Below, piece by piece: positions 28,930 through 37,570 of a stretch of 64,000 nt of DNA. Each line of letters begins with the position of its first letter. Position 1 is the stretch's first letter. The notes beneath the pieces were generated by a model, which saw only the letters and a program-made list of their open reading frames with translations, ran no database searches and had not been told where the DNA came from. The position numbers were made by a program, and so were the translations under genes. Source of the DNA: Rhizobiales bacterium 2SD (GTDB lineage Bacteria; Pseudomonadota; Alphaproteobacteria; Rhizobiales; Beijerinckiaceae); contig SCMY01000015.1 in NCBI GenBank assembly GCA_005502805.1, forward strand, positions 1 to 64,000, in the 5' to 3' direction.

Positions 28930-29282
28930 GCCGCGCTCGCTCGATCGCAGGCGGTCCGATTTCGGCACAGATGATGCGCCGGAGGCCGCCTTCCCCGTCG
29001 ACGTGGCAAGGGCGATGCCGTAGCGACATGCGGCGGATCCTGTGCGAAATGCGCTGGAAATGGCCCCGTTGTGCACTCGCCGCCCGCAACTCGACCGGCG
29101 CCCGTTCCAGAACGGGACAAACGGCGGGACAGGGGCGGACAGGCCAGCGAAACCCACTGTCGGATCAGGGAAAGACAGTGTTCATCCTATGGCGGGGTTC
29201 CGCTTGACCCCGGCAAGAAACGCAACGAAGACGATAGCCTACGCCGTCAGCATGGCTGACCTGTGCGCCAGCAGCGATCGAG
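28930..29282. promoter_or_regulatory. 353-bp divergent intergenic region between two polysaccharide genes
   Basis: No convincing gene is seen. It contains the inverted repeat CCCGTTC (29101-29107), CA, GAACGGG (29110-29116), followed by a GGGACAAACGGCGGGACAGG repeat-like stretch, and a small hairpin ACTGTC / GACAGT around 29156-29179. One of these may bind a regulator of the divergent pair. No strong -35/-10 pair was recognised. Confidence 0.4.
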
Positions 29283-30083
29283 ATGAACGTCGTTCTCTTC
29301 CAGACCTCGCAGCGACGGGCTGCCCTCGCCGACCTGCCCGAACCGGCGCGCCGCGACATCGCTGGCATCCCGGTCGCAGCTGCGACAAGCGATGAGGCGC
29401 TCGCCCTGATCGACCATGCCTTTGACGGCGGCGGTCACCTCCATCTGGCCTATTGCAACGCCAATCTCGTCAACATCGCCGCGCGCGACGCCGGCTTGCG
29501 CGAGCGCCTTGCCCACTTCCTGATTTTGCCCGACGGAATCGGCGTCGACATCGCCTCGCGCCTGCTCTACGGCGCCGCCTTTCCCGCCAATCTCAACGGC
29601 ACCGATTTCACGCCGGCCATCCTCGCCGCACGCAAACGGCCGCTGCGCGTGATGCTGCTGGGCGGGCGGCCGGGCGTCGCGGAGCGCGCGGCGACCAGGC
29701 TGCGCGCCGACCATCCGCAGCATCGCTTCACGGTGCTGAGCCATGGCTATTTCGGACCGGACGAGGAAGCGGCCCTGCTGGCGCGGCTCGCGCTCGAGCG
29801 GCCCGACCTCCTGCTGGTCGCGTTCGGCAATCCGCGGCAGGAGCAGTGGATCGCCGATCATATCGAGGCCCGCCATTGCGCGGTCGCAGCCGGCATCGGC
29901 GCCCTGTTCGACTTCCTCGCCGGCGAGGTGGCACGCGCGCCGGAAACCTTGCGGGCGTTGCGCCTCGAATGGACCTACCGGCTCTGGCTCGAGCCGCGCC
30001 GGCTCTGGCGGCGCTACGTCGTTGGCAACCCGGCTTTCCTCATGCGCGTGCTGCGCCAGAAGCTGACGCGGCGCAGTACGTGA
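29283..30083 (+). CDS. WecG/TagA/CpsF family glycosyltransferase
   Basis: A 266-residue GT26 enzyme that transfers a sugar (ManNAc or ManNAcA in WecG and TagA) onto a lipid-linked acceptor. Family blocks are HLAYCNANLVNIA, LPDGIGVDIASRLLYG, NGTDFTPAIL, LLGGRPGVAERAA, LLLVAFGNPRQEQWI and GIGALFDFLAGEVARAPETLRALRLEWTYRLWLEPRRLWRRY; the last is the family C-terminal membrane-association region. It is divergent from the sugar phosphotransferase, which fits an exopolysaccharide pair. Confidence 0.92.
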   Translation: MNVVLFQTSQRRAALADLPEPARRDIAGIPVAAATSDEALALIDHAFDGGGHLHLAYCNANLVNIAARDAGLRERLAHFLILPDGIGVDIASRLLYGAAFPANLNGTDFTPAILAARKRPLRVMLLGGRPGVAERAATRLRADHPQHRFTVLSHGYFGPDEEAALLARLALERPDLLLVAFGNPRQEQWIADHIEARHCAVAAGIGALFDFLAGEVARAPETLRALRLEWTYRLWLEPRRLWRRYVVGNPAFLMRVLRQKLTRRST

Positions 30084-30089
30084 GCCTCT

Positions 30090-31184
30090 TTACGGCTTCT
30101 TCCCGACGATGAAACCGAAGAGCGGGCCGGCGCCGATCATCACCAGGAAGACCCTGATGATGTGATGGGCCGCGACGAAGGCGACCTCGGTGTGCAGCGC
30201 TAGCGCGATCAGGCTCATCTCGGCGAGCCCCCCCGGCGAATAGGCCAGGATCAGCGGCACCGGCTTGTGGCTGGAGACATGCGCCACCAGGAAGGCGAAG
30301 ACCAGCGTCAGCACCACCAGGATCACGGTCGAGCCGAGCGAGAGCAGGAGGATGCGCAGGATCGCCTGCGGCGGCGTGCCGACAAAACGGCAGCCGATGG
30401 TGACGCCGAGGATGAGCTGGGCGACGTTGACGATCTCATAGGGCGGCACGGAATCGCTGAACCCCACGAGATGCACGATGGCAGAGACCAGCATCGGCCC
30501 GAGCAATTGCTTCGCCGGCAGCCGCAGCGCGTGGGCGAGCATCACGCCGACGATCGCGCTGGCGACCAGCCAGAACCAGGCGAGCGCCGAGGTCTGGAAC
30601 ATGGACGGGCCGGTATTGCGGTTGATGCCGAGCGAGACGCCTTCGAGCCATTGCACGATGAAGGGCAGCGTCATCACCACCAGCAGGATGCGGGCGGAGT
30701 GGATCAGCGCGATGGTGCGGGCATCGCCCCCCTTCTCCTCGCCGGTGATCACCATCTCGACGAGGCCGCCGGGCATGCCGGAGAAGAAGGCAGTCACCGG
30801 ATCATAGCCGGCGACGCGGCGGAAATAGGTGACGCAGCACAGGCCGCAGGCGACCATGAACAGCACGAGGCCGCCAATCGTCGGCAGCCAGTTCGGCATC
30901 TGCGCGACGATCTCGGGCTTGAAGCCGGAGCCGAGCATCACGCCGATCACCGCCGACATGGGCGGGCGGATCACCGGCGGCGCGGCCACCGGCGCGCGGG
31001 CGATGGCAGCCACGGTGCAGAACACCATAGAGCCGAGCATCCAGGGCAATGGCAGGCGGTAGTAAGCAAAGAGCCAGCCACCGATCGTGCCGAGCGCGAG
31101 GGCGAACAGGAACCGGCGCCAGGGAAAGCGTCGCGGCGACAATTCGCTAATGCCGTCAATCGCATCCCTCAGCAGATCCCGCAT
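30090..31184 (-). CDS. AbrB family (ammonia monooxygenase-like) membrane protein
   Basis: A 364-residue membrane protein of the PF05145 family, with two homologous halves of about five helices (GLPLPWMLGSMV-type motifs in the first, AKQLLGPMLVSAIVHLVG in the second, and SPGGLAEMSLIAL near the end). The family name is historical; no ammonia oxidation activity is implied. Similar proteins in E. coli (AbrB) regulate aidB expression by an unknown route. Start at 31184 has GGAGGTGAT at 31193-31201. The 256-bp gap upstream to the EamA gene shows no clear motif. Confidence 0.85.
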   Translation of the reverse strand: MRDLLRDAIDGISELSPRRFPWRRFLFALALGTIGGWLFAYYRLPLPWMLGSMVFCTVAAIARAPVAAPPVIRPPMSAVIGVMLGSGFKPEIVAQMPNWLPTIGGLVLFMVACGLCCVTYFRRVAGYDPVTAFFSGMPGGLVEMVITGEEKGGDARTIALIHSARILLVVMTLPFIVQWLEGVSLGINRNTGPSMFQTSALAWFWLVASAIVGVMLAHALRLPAKQLLGPMLVSAIVHLVGFSDSVPPYEIVNVAQLILGVTIGCRFVGTPPQAILRILLLSLGSTVILVVLTLVFAFLVAHVSSHKPVPLILAYSPGGLAEMSLIALALHTEVAFVAAHHIIRVFLVMIGAGPLFGFIVGKKP

Positions 31185-31440
31185 CGTCCCGATCACCTCC
31201 CCGGACGCATGCCTGCGGCAGCGCCACGGCGTTGCTATACGCCATCTGCATGACGATGACAGGGCTTTGTCGGAATGACGGCTTTGCCCTCGCGGCGGAG
31301 CCGACAGACATGGCGGCAGCCGTGCCGGGCAACCCTGCCATGCCTGCAAGCCACTGACGGAAGGGCGAAAACTCAGCGACAGTCAGATCCTGCGGAGATC
31401 TGAGAGGCCGCCGGCGTCTTCCGCCCGGCTCGGGACAGCC

Positions 31441-32535
31441 ATGAGCGAAGACCGCCTTTCGGAAGCGACGGGTCGCGGCAGCGAGGCCATCGGCCTGGCC
31501 GAGGTGCTGCCCGCCGCCACGGACGAGGACGGCAGTCCGCCGGAACCTCCGGAACCGCGTCCGCCCGAACCGCCGCTGCCACCGGTCCTGTCGACCCCGT
31601 CCCGTGAGGACTGGCTCGCCGCACGCCGCAACCGCGCCCGCCTGTGGTGGCGCGGGGCGAGCCCGAACCTGCGCGGCACCGTCTACATGATCACAGCGCT
31701 GCTGGTTTACGCGGTGATGGTCGGCGCCTTCAAACATCTCGGCACGGCGATCCCGTTGATCGAGACGCTGATGATCCGCCAGATCATCATGAGCACGGTA
31801 GTCTTCATGATCGCCGGCCGCAGCCTGCCACTGGCCTTCAAGACCGACCGGCCGGGCCTGCAGATCTTCCGCGGCCTGATCACGTTGGCCTCGATGCTGT
31901 GCGGCTTCAGCGCCCTGCTCTACATCCCGCTCGCCCAGGCGACGGCGATCAGCTTCAGCCAGGTGCTGTTCGTCACGGTCGCCGCCGTGCTGATCCTGAA
32001 GGAGCGCGTCGATGCGGCGCGCTGGATCGCGACCATCCTCGGCTTCGTCGGCGTTTTGATCATGCTCAATCCGTCGAGCGAAGGCCTGAACGTCTGGGCG
32101 CTGATGTCGGTCGGCGGGGCGCTGTTCGGCGCCGGCATCACCATCAGCGTGCGCATCCTCGGCACCAGCGAGCGCACCGAGACGATCCTGATCTATCAGG
32201 GCCTGGTGCTGATGGTCGTGCTTGCCTGGCCGGCCTGGGCCTTCTGGGTCTGGCCGACACAGGAGCAATGGTTCTGGCTGGTGCTGCTCAGCCTGTTCGG
32301 CACCGCCGGGCAATGGCTGATCACCAAGGCCTATCAGGTCGGCGAGGCCGCTGCTTTGGCACCGCTCGATTTCAGCCGCCTGATCCTGGCCGGCTTCACC
32401 GGCTTCGTCTTCTTCTCGGAAGTGCCGTCGCTGACGACGCTGATCGGCGCCACCATCGTCATCGGCGCGACACTCTACACGATGCGCCGCAATGCCCGCG
32501 GCCGCCCCGGCTCCGACCTCTCATCTCCGCCCTGA
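31441..32535 (+). CDS. EamA/DMT family transporter
   Basis: A 364-residue drug/metabolite-transporter-superfamily protein with ten predicted helices in two EamA repeats. Residues 1-75 are a hydrophilic Pro-rich extension (PPEPPEPRPPEPPLPP) that is unusual in length. The first repeat includes ALLVYAVMVGAFKHLG and ILGFVGVLIMLNPSSEG; the second ends LIGATIVIGATLYTMRRNARGR. The substrate is unknown. It is 20 bp upstream of the acetamidase/formamidase gene, so the two may be cotranscribed and the transporter may move the amide or its product. Confidence 0.86.
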   Translation: MSEDRLSEATGRGSEAIGLAEVLPAATDEDGSPPEPPEPRPPEPPLPPVLSTPSREDWLAARRNRARLWWRGASPNLRGTVYMITALLVYAVMVGAFKHLGTAIPLIETLMIRQIIMSTVVFMIAGRSLPLAFKTDRPGLQIFRGLITLASMLCGFSALLYIPLAQATAISFSQVLFVTVAAVLILKERVDAARWIATILGFVGVLIMLNPSSEGLNVWALMSVGGALFGAGITISVRILGTSERTETILIYQGLVLMVVLAWPAWAFWVWPTQEQWFWLVLLSLFGTAGQWLITKAYQVGEAAALAPLDFSRLILAGFTGFVFFSEVPSLTTLIGATIVIGATLYTMRRNARGRPGSDLSSPP

Positions 32536-32555
32536 CCGACCAACGAGACCAGACC

Positions 32556-33491
32556 ATGGCGCACCACCAGCTCGACGCTTCCCTCGCCACCTGCCATTGG
32601 GGCTATTTCGACGCCGGACTGAAGCCGGTGCTGGAGATCGAGAGCGGCGACAGCGTCACCATCCGCACGGTCACCGGCGGCCCCGCCCATCTGCCCGAGG
32701 GCAATGCGACGATCCCGCCGGAGATCCACGAGATCCATGAGAAAGCCGAGCGCATGGTGCCCGGCCATATCCTCACTGGCCCGATCGCGGTGAAGGGCGC
32801 CAGGCCCGGCCAGGTGCTGGAGGTGCAGATCAGGAGCGTGAAGCCGCGCACCGATTTCGGCTACACCATGTTCCGCCCGCTCGGCGGCACGCTGCCGGAC
32901 GAGTTCGATTATCACGCCTTCCGCTTCATCCATCTCGACCGCGAGCGCAACATCGCCAACCTGCCCTGGGGCATGGAGCTACCGCTCGCCCCGTTCTTCG
33001 GAGTGATGGGCACTGCGCCGCCGAAGCATTGGGGCCGGGTGACCTCGCTGATCCCACGCGCCTTCGGCGGCAATCTCGACAACAAGGAGCTGGGCGCCGG
33101 CGCGACGCTCTATCTGCCGGTGTTCGTCGAGGGCGCGCTGTTCTCCTGCGGCGATGGTCATGGCACACAGGGCGATGGCGAGGTCTGCATCACCGCGATC
33201 GAAACTGCGCTGGAAGGCACCTTCGAATTCCACCTGCGCGAGGACCTGTCTTTCGCCATGCCGCGGGCGGAGACGAAGAGCCACCACATCACCATGGGGA
33301 TCGACCCCGACCTCGACATCTGCGCCCAGAATGCACTGCGCGAGATGATCGACCTGATCACCTCCAGGACGAAGCTGACGCGGGATGAGGCCTATATGCT
33401 CTGCAGCCTCGCCGCCGATCTGCGGGTGACCCAGACTGTCAACGGCTCCAAAGGCATCCACTGCATGCTGCCGAAGAGCCTGGTAGCATAG
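32556..33491 (+). CDS. Acetamidase/formamidase family protein
   Basis: A 311-residue amidase of the FmdA/AmdA family, which hydrolyses short aliphatic amides to ammonia and the acid. Family blocks are HWGYFDAGLKPVLEIESGDSVTI, GHILTGPIAVKGARPGQVLEV, IPRAFGGNLDNKELGAGATLYLPVFVEGALFSCGDGHGTQGDGEV and SLAADLRVTQTVNGSKGIHCMLPK. Length is on the short side of normal. It follows the EamA gene by 20 bp. Confidence 0.93.
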   Translation: MAHHQLDASLATCHWGYFDAGLKPVLEIESGDSVTIRTVTGGPAHLPEGNATIPPEIHEIHEKAERMVPGHILTGPIAVKGARPGQVLEVQIRSVKPRTDFGYTMFRPLGGTLPDEFDYHAFRFIHLDRERNIANLPWGMELPLAPFFGVMGTAPPKHWGRVTSLIPRAFGGNLDNKELGAGATLYLPVFVEGALFSCGDGHGTQGDGEVCITAIETALEGTFEFHLREDLSFAMPRAETKSHHITMGIDPDLDICAQNALREMIDLITSRTKLTRDEAYMLCSLAADLRVTQTVNGSKGIHCMLPKSLVA

Positions 33492-33513
33492 CGGCCCCGG
33501 CTCGACGCCATAT

Positions 33514-33536
33514 TGCGGTCCGGATTTCGGACCGCA
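33514..33536. promoter_or_regulatory. Inverted repeat upstream of hxlR-type gene (copy 1)
   Basis: TGCGGTCCG (33514-33522), GATTT, CGGACCGCA (33528-33536) is a perfect 9-bp inverted repeat 30 bp upstream of the HxlR gene. The 20-mer TGCGGTCCGGATTTCGGACC is repeated exactly at 34636-34655. It could be the regulator's own operator, or a terminator hairpin for the amidase gene. Confidence 0.55.
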
Positions 33537-33566
33537 TTGGGCGATCCTTCGTGCTAGGCTGGCGCC

Positions 33567-34250
33567 ATGAGCAGCTATGGTCAGTTCTGTGCGATGGCGC
33601 GCGCCCATGAGACGCTCGGCGGACGCTGGACGCTGCTGATCGTGCGCGAGATCCTCTGCGGCAGCGGCCGTTTCAACGACATCCGCCGCGGCATTCCCCG
33701 CATCTCCAAGACGATGCTGTCGGAGCGGCTGCAGGCGCTGGTCCAGGCCGGTGCACTCCGCCGCAGCGAGGCGGCCGCCGGCCCCGAATACGCCCTGACC
33801 GAGGCGGGCCTCGAACTCGCCGAATTGGTCAAGGCGATGGGCGTCTGGGGCCAGCGCTGGCTACCGCGCCATGCCGAACGCGAAGACCTCGATCTCGAAC
33901 CGCTTCTGGTAGACATGCAGCGGCGCGTGCGCTTCGCGGCATTGCCGGAGGAGCCGCTGGTCATTCGCTTCGAGATTGCCGGTCATCCCGTTCGTTTCCT
34001 GCTGCTCAAGCATACGGAAGCCTCGTTCTGCAGCCAGAATCCGGGCTTTCCGGAAGCGCTCATTTTGCGTGGCCCGCTCTCGGCATTCGTCGCCTGGTGG
34101 CGCGGCGATGTCAGCTTCGCCGAAAGCGGCCGGCTCGGCCTGTCGCTCTCAGGACCGCGGGACCTGGTCCGGGCCTTTCCCGGCTGGTTCGAGCTCTATC
34201 TCTTCGCCGGCGTCGCGCCGGCGCATCCCGATGAAAGGGCAAGCGCATGA
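33567..34250 (+). CDS. HxlR-type winged-helix transcriptional regulator
   Basis: A 227-residue regulator. Residues 1-105 are an HxlR domain (LGGRWTLLIVREILCGSGRFNDIRRGIPRISKTMLSERLQALVQAGAL...YALTEAGLEL). The remaining ~120 residues, which include LLLKHTEASFCSQNPGF, resemble the SCP2-like ligand domain found in long HxlR proteins. It overlaps the DUF488 gene by 4 bp (ATGA), and a perfect inverted repeat lies just upstream. Confidence 0.88.
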   Translation: MSSYGQFCAMARAHETLGGRWTLLIVREILCGSGRFNDIRRGIPRISKTMLSERLQALVQAGALRRSEAAAGPEYALTEAGLELAELVKAMGVWGQRWLPRHAEREDLDLEPLLVDMQRRVRFAALPEEPLVIRFEIAGHPVRFLLLKHTEASFCSQNPGFPEALILRGPLSAFVAWWRGDVSFAESGRLGLSLSGPRDLVRAFPGWFELYLFAGVAPAHPDERASA

Positions 34251-34633
34251 GCGTCCGTGTTGTCCGCCTCGGCACCCCGCGTGCTCCCGCCGAAGGCACC
34301 CGCATCGGCACGGTCCGGCGCGTGCCGCGGGGCGTGCCGAAGGAACGCTATGCCAGCGAGAACTGGTTCGACGTCTGGTTCCCGGTGCTGTCGCCGACAC
34401 CTGAATTGATGGCGCAGGCCAAAGCAGCGGACAGCGAGAAGGACTGGGCCGGCTTCGCCCGCGCCTTCAAGGCCGAGATGGCCGAGCCGGCGCCACGCCA
34501 TGCGCTCGACCTGCTGGCGACGCTGTCGCATGGCGCCGACTTCTCGGTCGGCTGCTATTGCGAGAACGAGGCGCATTGCCATCGCTCGGTGCTGCGGGCG
34601 CTGCTCGTCGAGCGCGGCGCCAGGTTCGCCTGA
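34247..34633 (+). CDS. DUF488 family protein
   Basis: A 128-residue protein of the DUF488 family. The C-terminal signature is VGCYCENEAHCHRSVLRALL, with the paired Cys/His arrangement (CYC...HCHRS) typical of the family. The family function is not established. Translational coupling to the HxlR gene (ATGA overlap) suggests the two form one unit. Confidence 0.88.
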   Translation: MSVRVVRLGTPRAPAEGTRIGTVRRVPRGVPKERYASENWFDVWFPVLSPTPELMAQAKAADSEKDWAGFARAFKAEMAEPAPRHALDLLATLSHGADFSVGCYCENEAHCHRSVLRALLVERGARFA

Positions 34634-34635
34634 GA

Positions 34636-34655
34636 TGCGGTCCGGATTTCGGACC
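34636..34655. promoter_or_regulatory. Copy 2 of the HxlR-associated motif
   Basis: TGCGGTCCGGATTTCGGACC is identical over 20 bases to 33514-33533. It is 60 bp upstream of the cysteine-synthase-like gene and directly after the DUF488 stop. The pair brackets the hxlR-DUF488 unit. Confidence 0.5.
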
Positions 34656-34715
34656 TGACCGGATCAGGCTTTCGGGCGAGAAGGCGGAAAGCTTCTCGCT
34701 TCCAAGGATCGCCGC

Positions 34716-35657
34716 ATGACCCCGCCGACCATTCTCGACCATATCGGCAGGACCTCGCTCGTTCAGCTGCGCCATGTCGTGCCGGCCAACGGCGCTCGCA
34801 TCCTGCTCAAGCTCGAGAGCGAGAACCCGACCGGCAGCATGAAGGACCGGATGGCGCTCGCCATGATCGCGGCGGCTGAGGCCGACGGGCGCCTGAAACC
34901 CGGTGGGGCGGTGGTCGAATACACCGGCGGCAGTACCGGCGTCTCGCTGGCGCTGGTCTGCGCGGTCAAGCGCCATCCCCTGCACATCGTCACCTCCGAC
35001 GCCTTTGCCCGGGAAAAGCTAGACCATATGGCGATCCTCGGTGCGAAGCTGACCGTGATCGAAAGCGAGAGCGGCAGGATGACGGAGAAGCTGACCCGCG
35101 ACATGATCGCGACCGCAGGCGTCATCGCGCAAGAGACCGGCGCCTTCTGGACCGACCAGATGAAGAACCGCGACCAGCTTGCCGCCTATGAGACGATGGC
35201 GGCGGAGATCTGGGAGCAGACGGGCGGACAGGTCGACGGCTTCGTCCAGAGCGTCGGCACCGCCGCCTCGCTCATCGGCATCGCCGCCGGGCTGCGGGCC
35301 CGGAAGGAGACAATCCGCATCGCCGCGGTTGAGCCGGCAGAATCGCCGGTGCTCTCCGGCGGCGCGCCCGGCGCGCACAAGATCGACGGGATCGGCGCGG
35401 GCTTCGTCGTACCGCTCTGGCAGGATGGCACCGCCGATGCGATCGAGCGGGTCTCGACGCAGGAGGCCCAGGCGATGGCGCTCCGGCTGGCGCGCGAGGA
35501 AGGCCTGTTCGCCGGACTCTCCACCGGCGCCAACATCATCGCCGCCTTGAAGCTCGCCGAGGGGCTGCACCGGGATGCGACAGTCGTCAGCGTGATGTGC
35601 GATACCGGCATGAAGTACTTTGGCAGCTACCGCGCCGCGCTGGCCGCCACGGCCTGA
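34716..35657 (+). CDS. PLP-dependent cysteine synthase family enzyme
   Basis: A 313-residue fold-type II PLP enzyme. The PLP Lys is in [12 protein letters not shown] and the phosphate/substrate loop in [12 protein letters not shown]. The loop that is usually GTGGT is here [10 protein letters not shown], which differs from housekeeping CysK/CysM. This suggests a relaxed or different substrate (cysteine synthase, cystathionine beta-synthase or diaminopropionate-type reactions). [10 protein letters not shown] near the C-terminus and MCDTGMKYF are family features. Confidence 0.87.
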   Translation: MTPPTILDHIGRTSLVQLRHVVPANGARILLKLESENPTGSMKDRMALAMIAAAEADGRLKPGGAVVEYTGGSTGVSLALVCAVKRHPLHIVTSDAFAREKLDHMAILGAKLTVIESESGRMTEKLTRDMIATAGVIAQETGAFWTDQMKNRDQLAAYETMAAEIWEQTGGQVDGFVQSVGTAASLIGIAAGLRARKETIRIAAVEPAESPVLSGGAPGAHKIDGIGAGFVVPLWQDGTADAIERVSTQEAQAMALRLAREEGLFAGLSTGANIIAALKLAEGLHRDATVVSVMCDTGMKYFGSYRAALAATA

Positions 35658-35704
35658 ACCGGCCCCTCTCGCCAGCCGGGCGCGGCCATGCTAACCGCTC
35701 CGGC

Positions 35705-36550
35705 ATGACCGAGACTGGACAAGCCCGCATCCAAGCCCGCTTTGCCGCCTGCGCCGCGGCGGGCCGCGCCGCGCTGGTGACCTATGTCACCGCCGGCGAC
35801 CCCGATTTCGACACCGGCAGCGCGATCCTGAACGCCTTGCCGGCGGCCGGCGCCGACATCATCGAGCTCGGCGTGCCCTTCACCGACCCGATGGCGGACG
35901 GCGTGCCGGTCCAGCTCGCCGGCCAGCGCGCCCTCAAGGCCGGGCAGACGCTGAAGAAGACGCTCGCCATGGTCTCCGCCTTCCGCAAGGCCGGGCACGA
36001 CACGCCGATCGTGCTGATGGGCTATTACAACCCGATCTGGGCCTATGGCGTCGACGCCTTCCTCAAGGACGCCCGTATCGCCGGGATCGACGGGCTGATC
36101 GTCGTCGACCTGCCGCCGGAGGAGGACGAGGAGCTTTGCCTGCCGGCGCTCGCCGCCGGCGTCAGCTTCATCCGTCTGGCGACGCCGACCACCGACGACA
36201 AGCGCCTGCCGCGCGTGCTGCAGAACACCTCCGGCTTCGTCTACTATGTCTCGATGACCGGCGTGACCGGCGGCGCGATCGCCAATTATGACGCGGTCGG
36301 CGCGGCGGTCGCCCGGATCAAGCAACATACCACGCTGCCGGTCGCGGTCGGCTTCGGCGTCAAGACGCCCGCCGATGCGATCGCGATCGCCAAGGGCGCC
36401 GACGGCGTCGTCGTCGGCTCGGCCCTGGTCGAGCGCGTCCGGCTCTCGCTCGATGGCGAGGGCAAGGCCACGGAAAAGACGGTTTCGGCTGTCACCTCGC
36501 TGGTCGCCGAGCTCGCGGCCGGCGTCCGCTCCGTCGCCAAGGCGGCCTGA
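35705..36550 (+). CDS. trpA: Tryptophan synthase alpha chain
   Basis: A 281-residue TIM barrel that cleaves indole-3-glycerol phosphate to indole for TrpB. It has the catalytic Glu in [18 protein letters not shown]-type motif (here [18 protein letters not shown]) and the catalytic Asp in [10 protein letters not shown], plus [11 protein letters not shown] and the phosphate loop [10 protein letters not shown]. It precedes accD and folC on the same strand. Its usual partners trpF and trpB are 5 kb away on the opposite strand, so TrpAB assembly needs expression from two separate promoters. Confidence 0.97.
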   Translation: MTETGQARIQARFAACAAAGRAALVTYVTAGDPDFDTGSAILNALPAAGADIIELGVPFTDPMADGVPVQLAGQRALKAGQTLKKTLAMVSAFRKAGHDTPIVLMGYYNPIWAYGVDAFLKDARIAGIDGLIVVDLPPEEDEELCLPALAAGVSFIRLATPTTDDKRLPRVLQNTSGFVYYVSMTGVTGGAIANYDAVGAAVARIKQHTTLPVAVGFGVKTPADAIAIAKGADGVVVGSALVERVRLSLDGEGKATEKTVSAVTSLVAELAAGVRSVAKAA

Positions 36551-36639
36551 GCCGCCAGATTGAAAGTGCGAGACGGATTCCTGGCCGCTTCGAGGCGGCC
36601 TCATCGAATCCGGCTCCAGCGTAATTCGAGGATGATCCG

Positions 36640-37536
36640 ATGAACTGGATTTCCGAAGTCGTCCGTCCGCGCATCAAGACCCTGTTCAAGCGCGAGACCC
36701 CGGAGAATCTCTGGATCAAGTGCCCGGATTCCGGGCAGATGGTCTTCCACAAGGATGTCGAGGCCAATGGCTTCGTCATCCCCGGCTCCGACCACCATAT
36801 GCGCGTCACCGCGCAGGACCGGCTGCGGCTGACCTTCGACGAAGGCAAGTGGATCGATGTCGCCCTGCCCGAGGCGGTGGCCGATCCGCTGAAGTTCCGC
36901 GACGAGAAGCGCTATACCGATCGGATCAAGGACGCCCGCGCCAAGACCGGCGCAGCGGACTCCATCAAGGTCGGTTATGGCCGCGTCCAGGGCCTGCCGA
37001 TGACAGTCGCGGTCCAGGATTTCCACTTCATGGCCGGCTCGCTCGGCATGTCCGCCGGCGAGGCCTTCATCAAGGCCGCCGAGACGGCGCTGGAGAAGAA
37101 GACGCCTCTGGTCGTGTTCGCCTGCGGCGGCGGCATGCGCATGCAGGAGGGCATCCTGTCCCTGATGCAGATGCCGCGCACGACCGTGGCCGTTCGGCGT
37201 TTGAAGGCGGCGAAGCTGCCCTATTTCGTGGTGCTCACGGACCCCACGACCGGCGGCATCACCGCCTCCTACGCCATGCTCGGCGATGTCCATATCGCCG
37301 AGCCCGGCGCCCTCATCGGCTTCGCCGGACCGCGCGTGATCGAGCAGACGATCCGCGAGAAACTGCCGGACGGCTTCCAGCGCGCCGAATATCTCAAGGA
37401 GCACGGCATGGTCGACATGGTCGTCCACCGCCACCAGCTCCCCGCGACTTTGGCGCGGCTCGGCCGCTTGTTTACCAAGCAGCCGCTGCCAGCCGTCAAC
37501 GCACCGGAACCCGAGCCGCAGCCGGCCGCTGCCTGA
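36640..37536 (+). CDS. accD: Acetyl-CoA carboxylase carboxyltransferase subunit beta
   Basis: A 298-residue subunit that, with AccA, transfers CO2 from carboxybiotin to acetyl-CoA in fatty-acid synthesis. The N-terminal zinc ribbon of E. coli AccD (four Cys) is degenerate here: in KCPDSGQ...[10 protein letters not shown] only one Cys remains, as in other alphaproteobacteria. The crotonase-fold core is complete ([72 protein letters not shown]). It lies between trpA and folC, 34 bp from folC. Confidence 0.97.
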   Translation: MNWISEVVRPRIKTLFKRETPENLWIKCPDSGQMVFHKDVEANGFVIPGSDHHMRVTAQDRLRLTFDEGKWIDVALPEAVADPLKFRDEKRYTDRIKDARAKTGAADSIKVGYGRVQGLPMTVAVQDFHFMAGSLGMSAGEAFIKAAETALEKKTPLVVFACGGGMRMQEGILSLMQMPRTTVAVRRLKAAKLPYFVVLTDPTTGGITASYAMLGDVHIAEPGALIGFAGPRVIEQTIREKLPDGFQRAEYLKEHGMVDMVVHRHQLPATLARLGRLFTKQPLPAVNAPEPEPQPAAA

Positions 37537-37570
37537 CCGCCTCCACCCCGGCCGGGAGGCCGGTGTCCCG

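Noticed and set aside
30090-31184. Ammonia monooxygenase
   Set aside because: The family was once so named; the protein is an AbrB-type membrane protein with no monooxygenase motifs.
34012-34017. GCATAC inside the HxlR gene as an operator
   Set aside because: It is within coding sequence and lacks palindromic arms.
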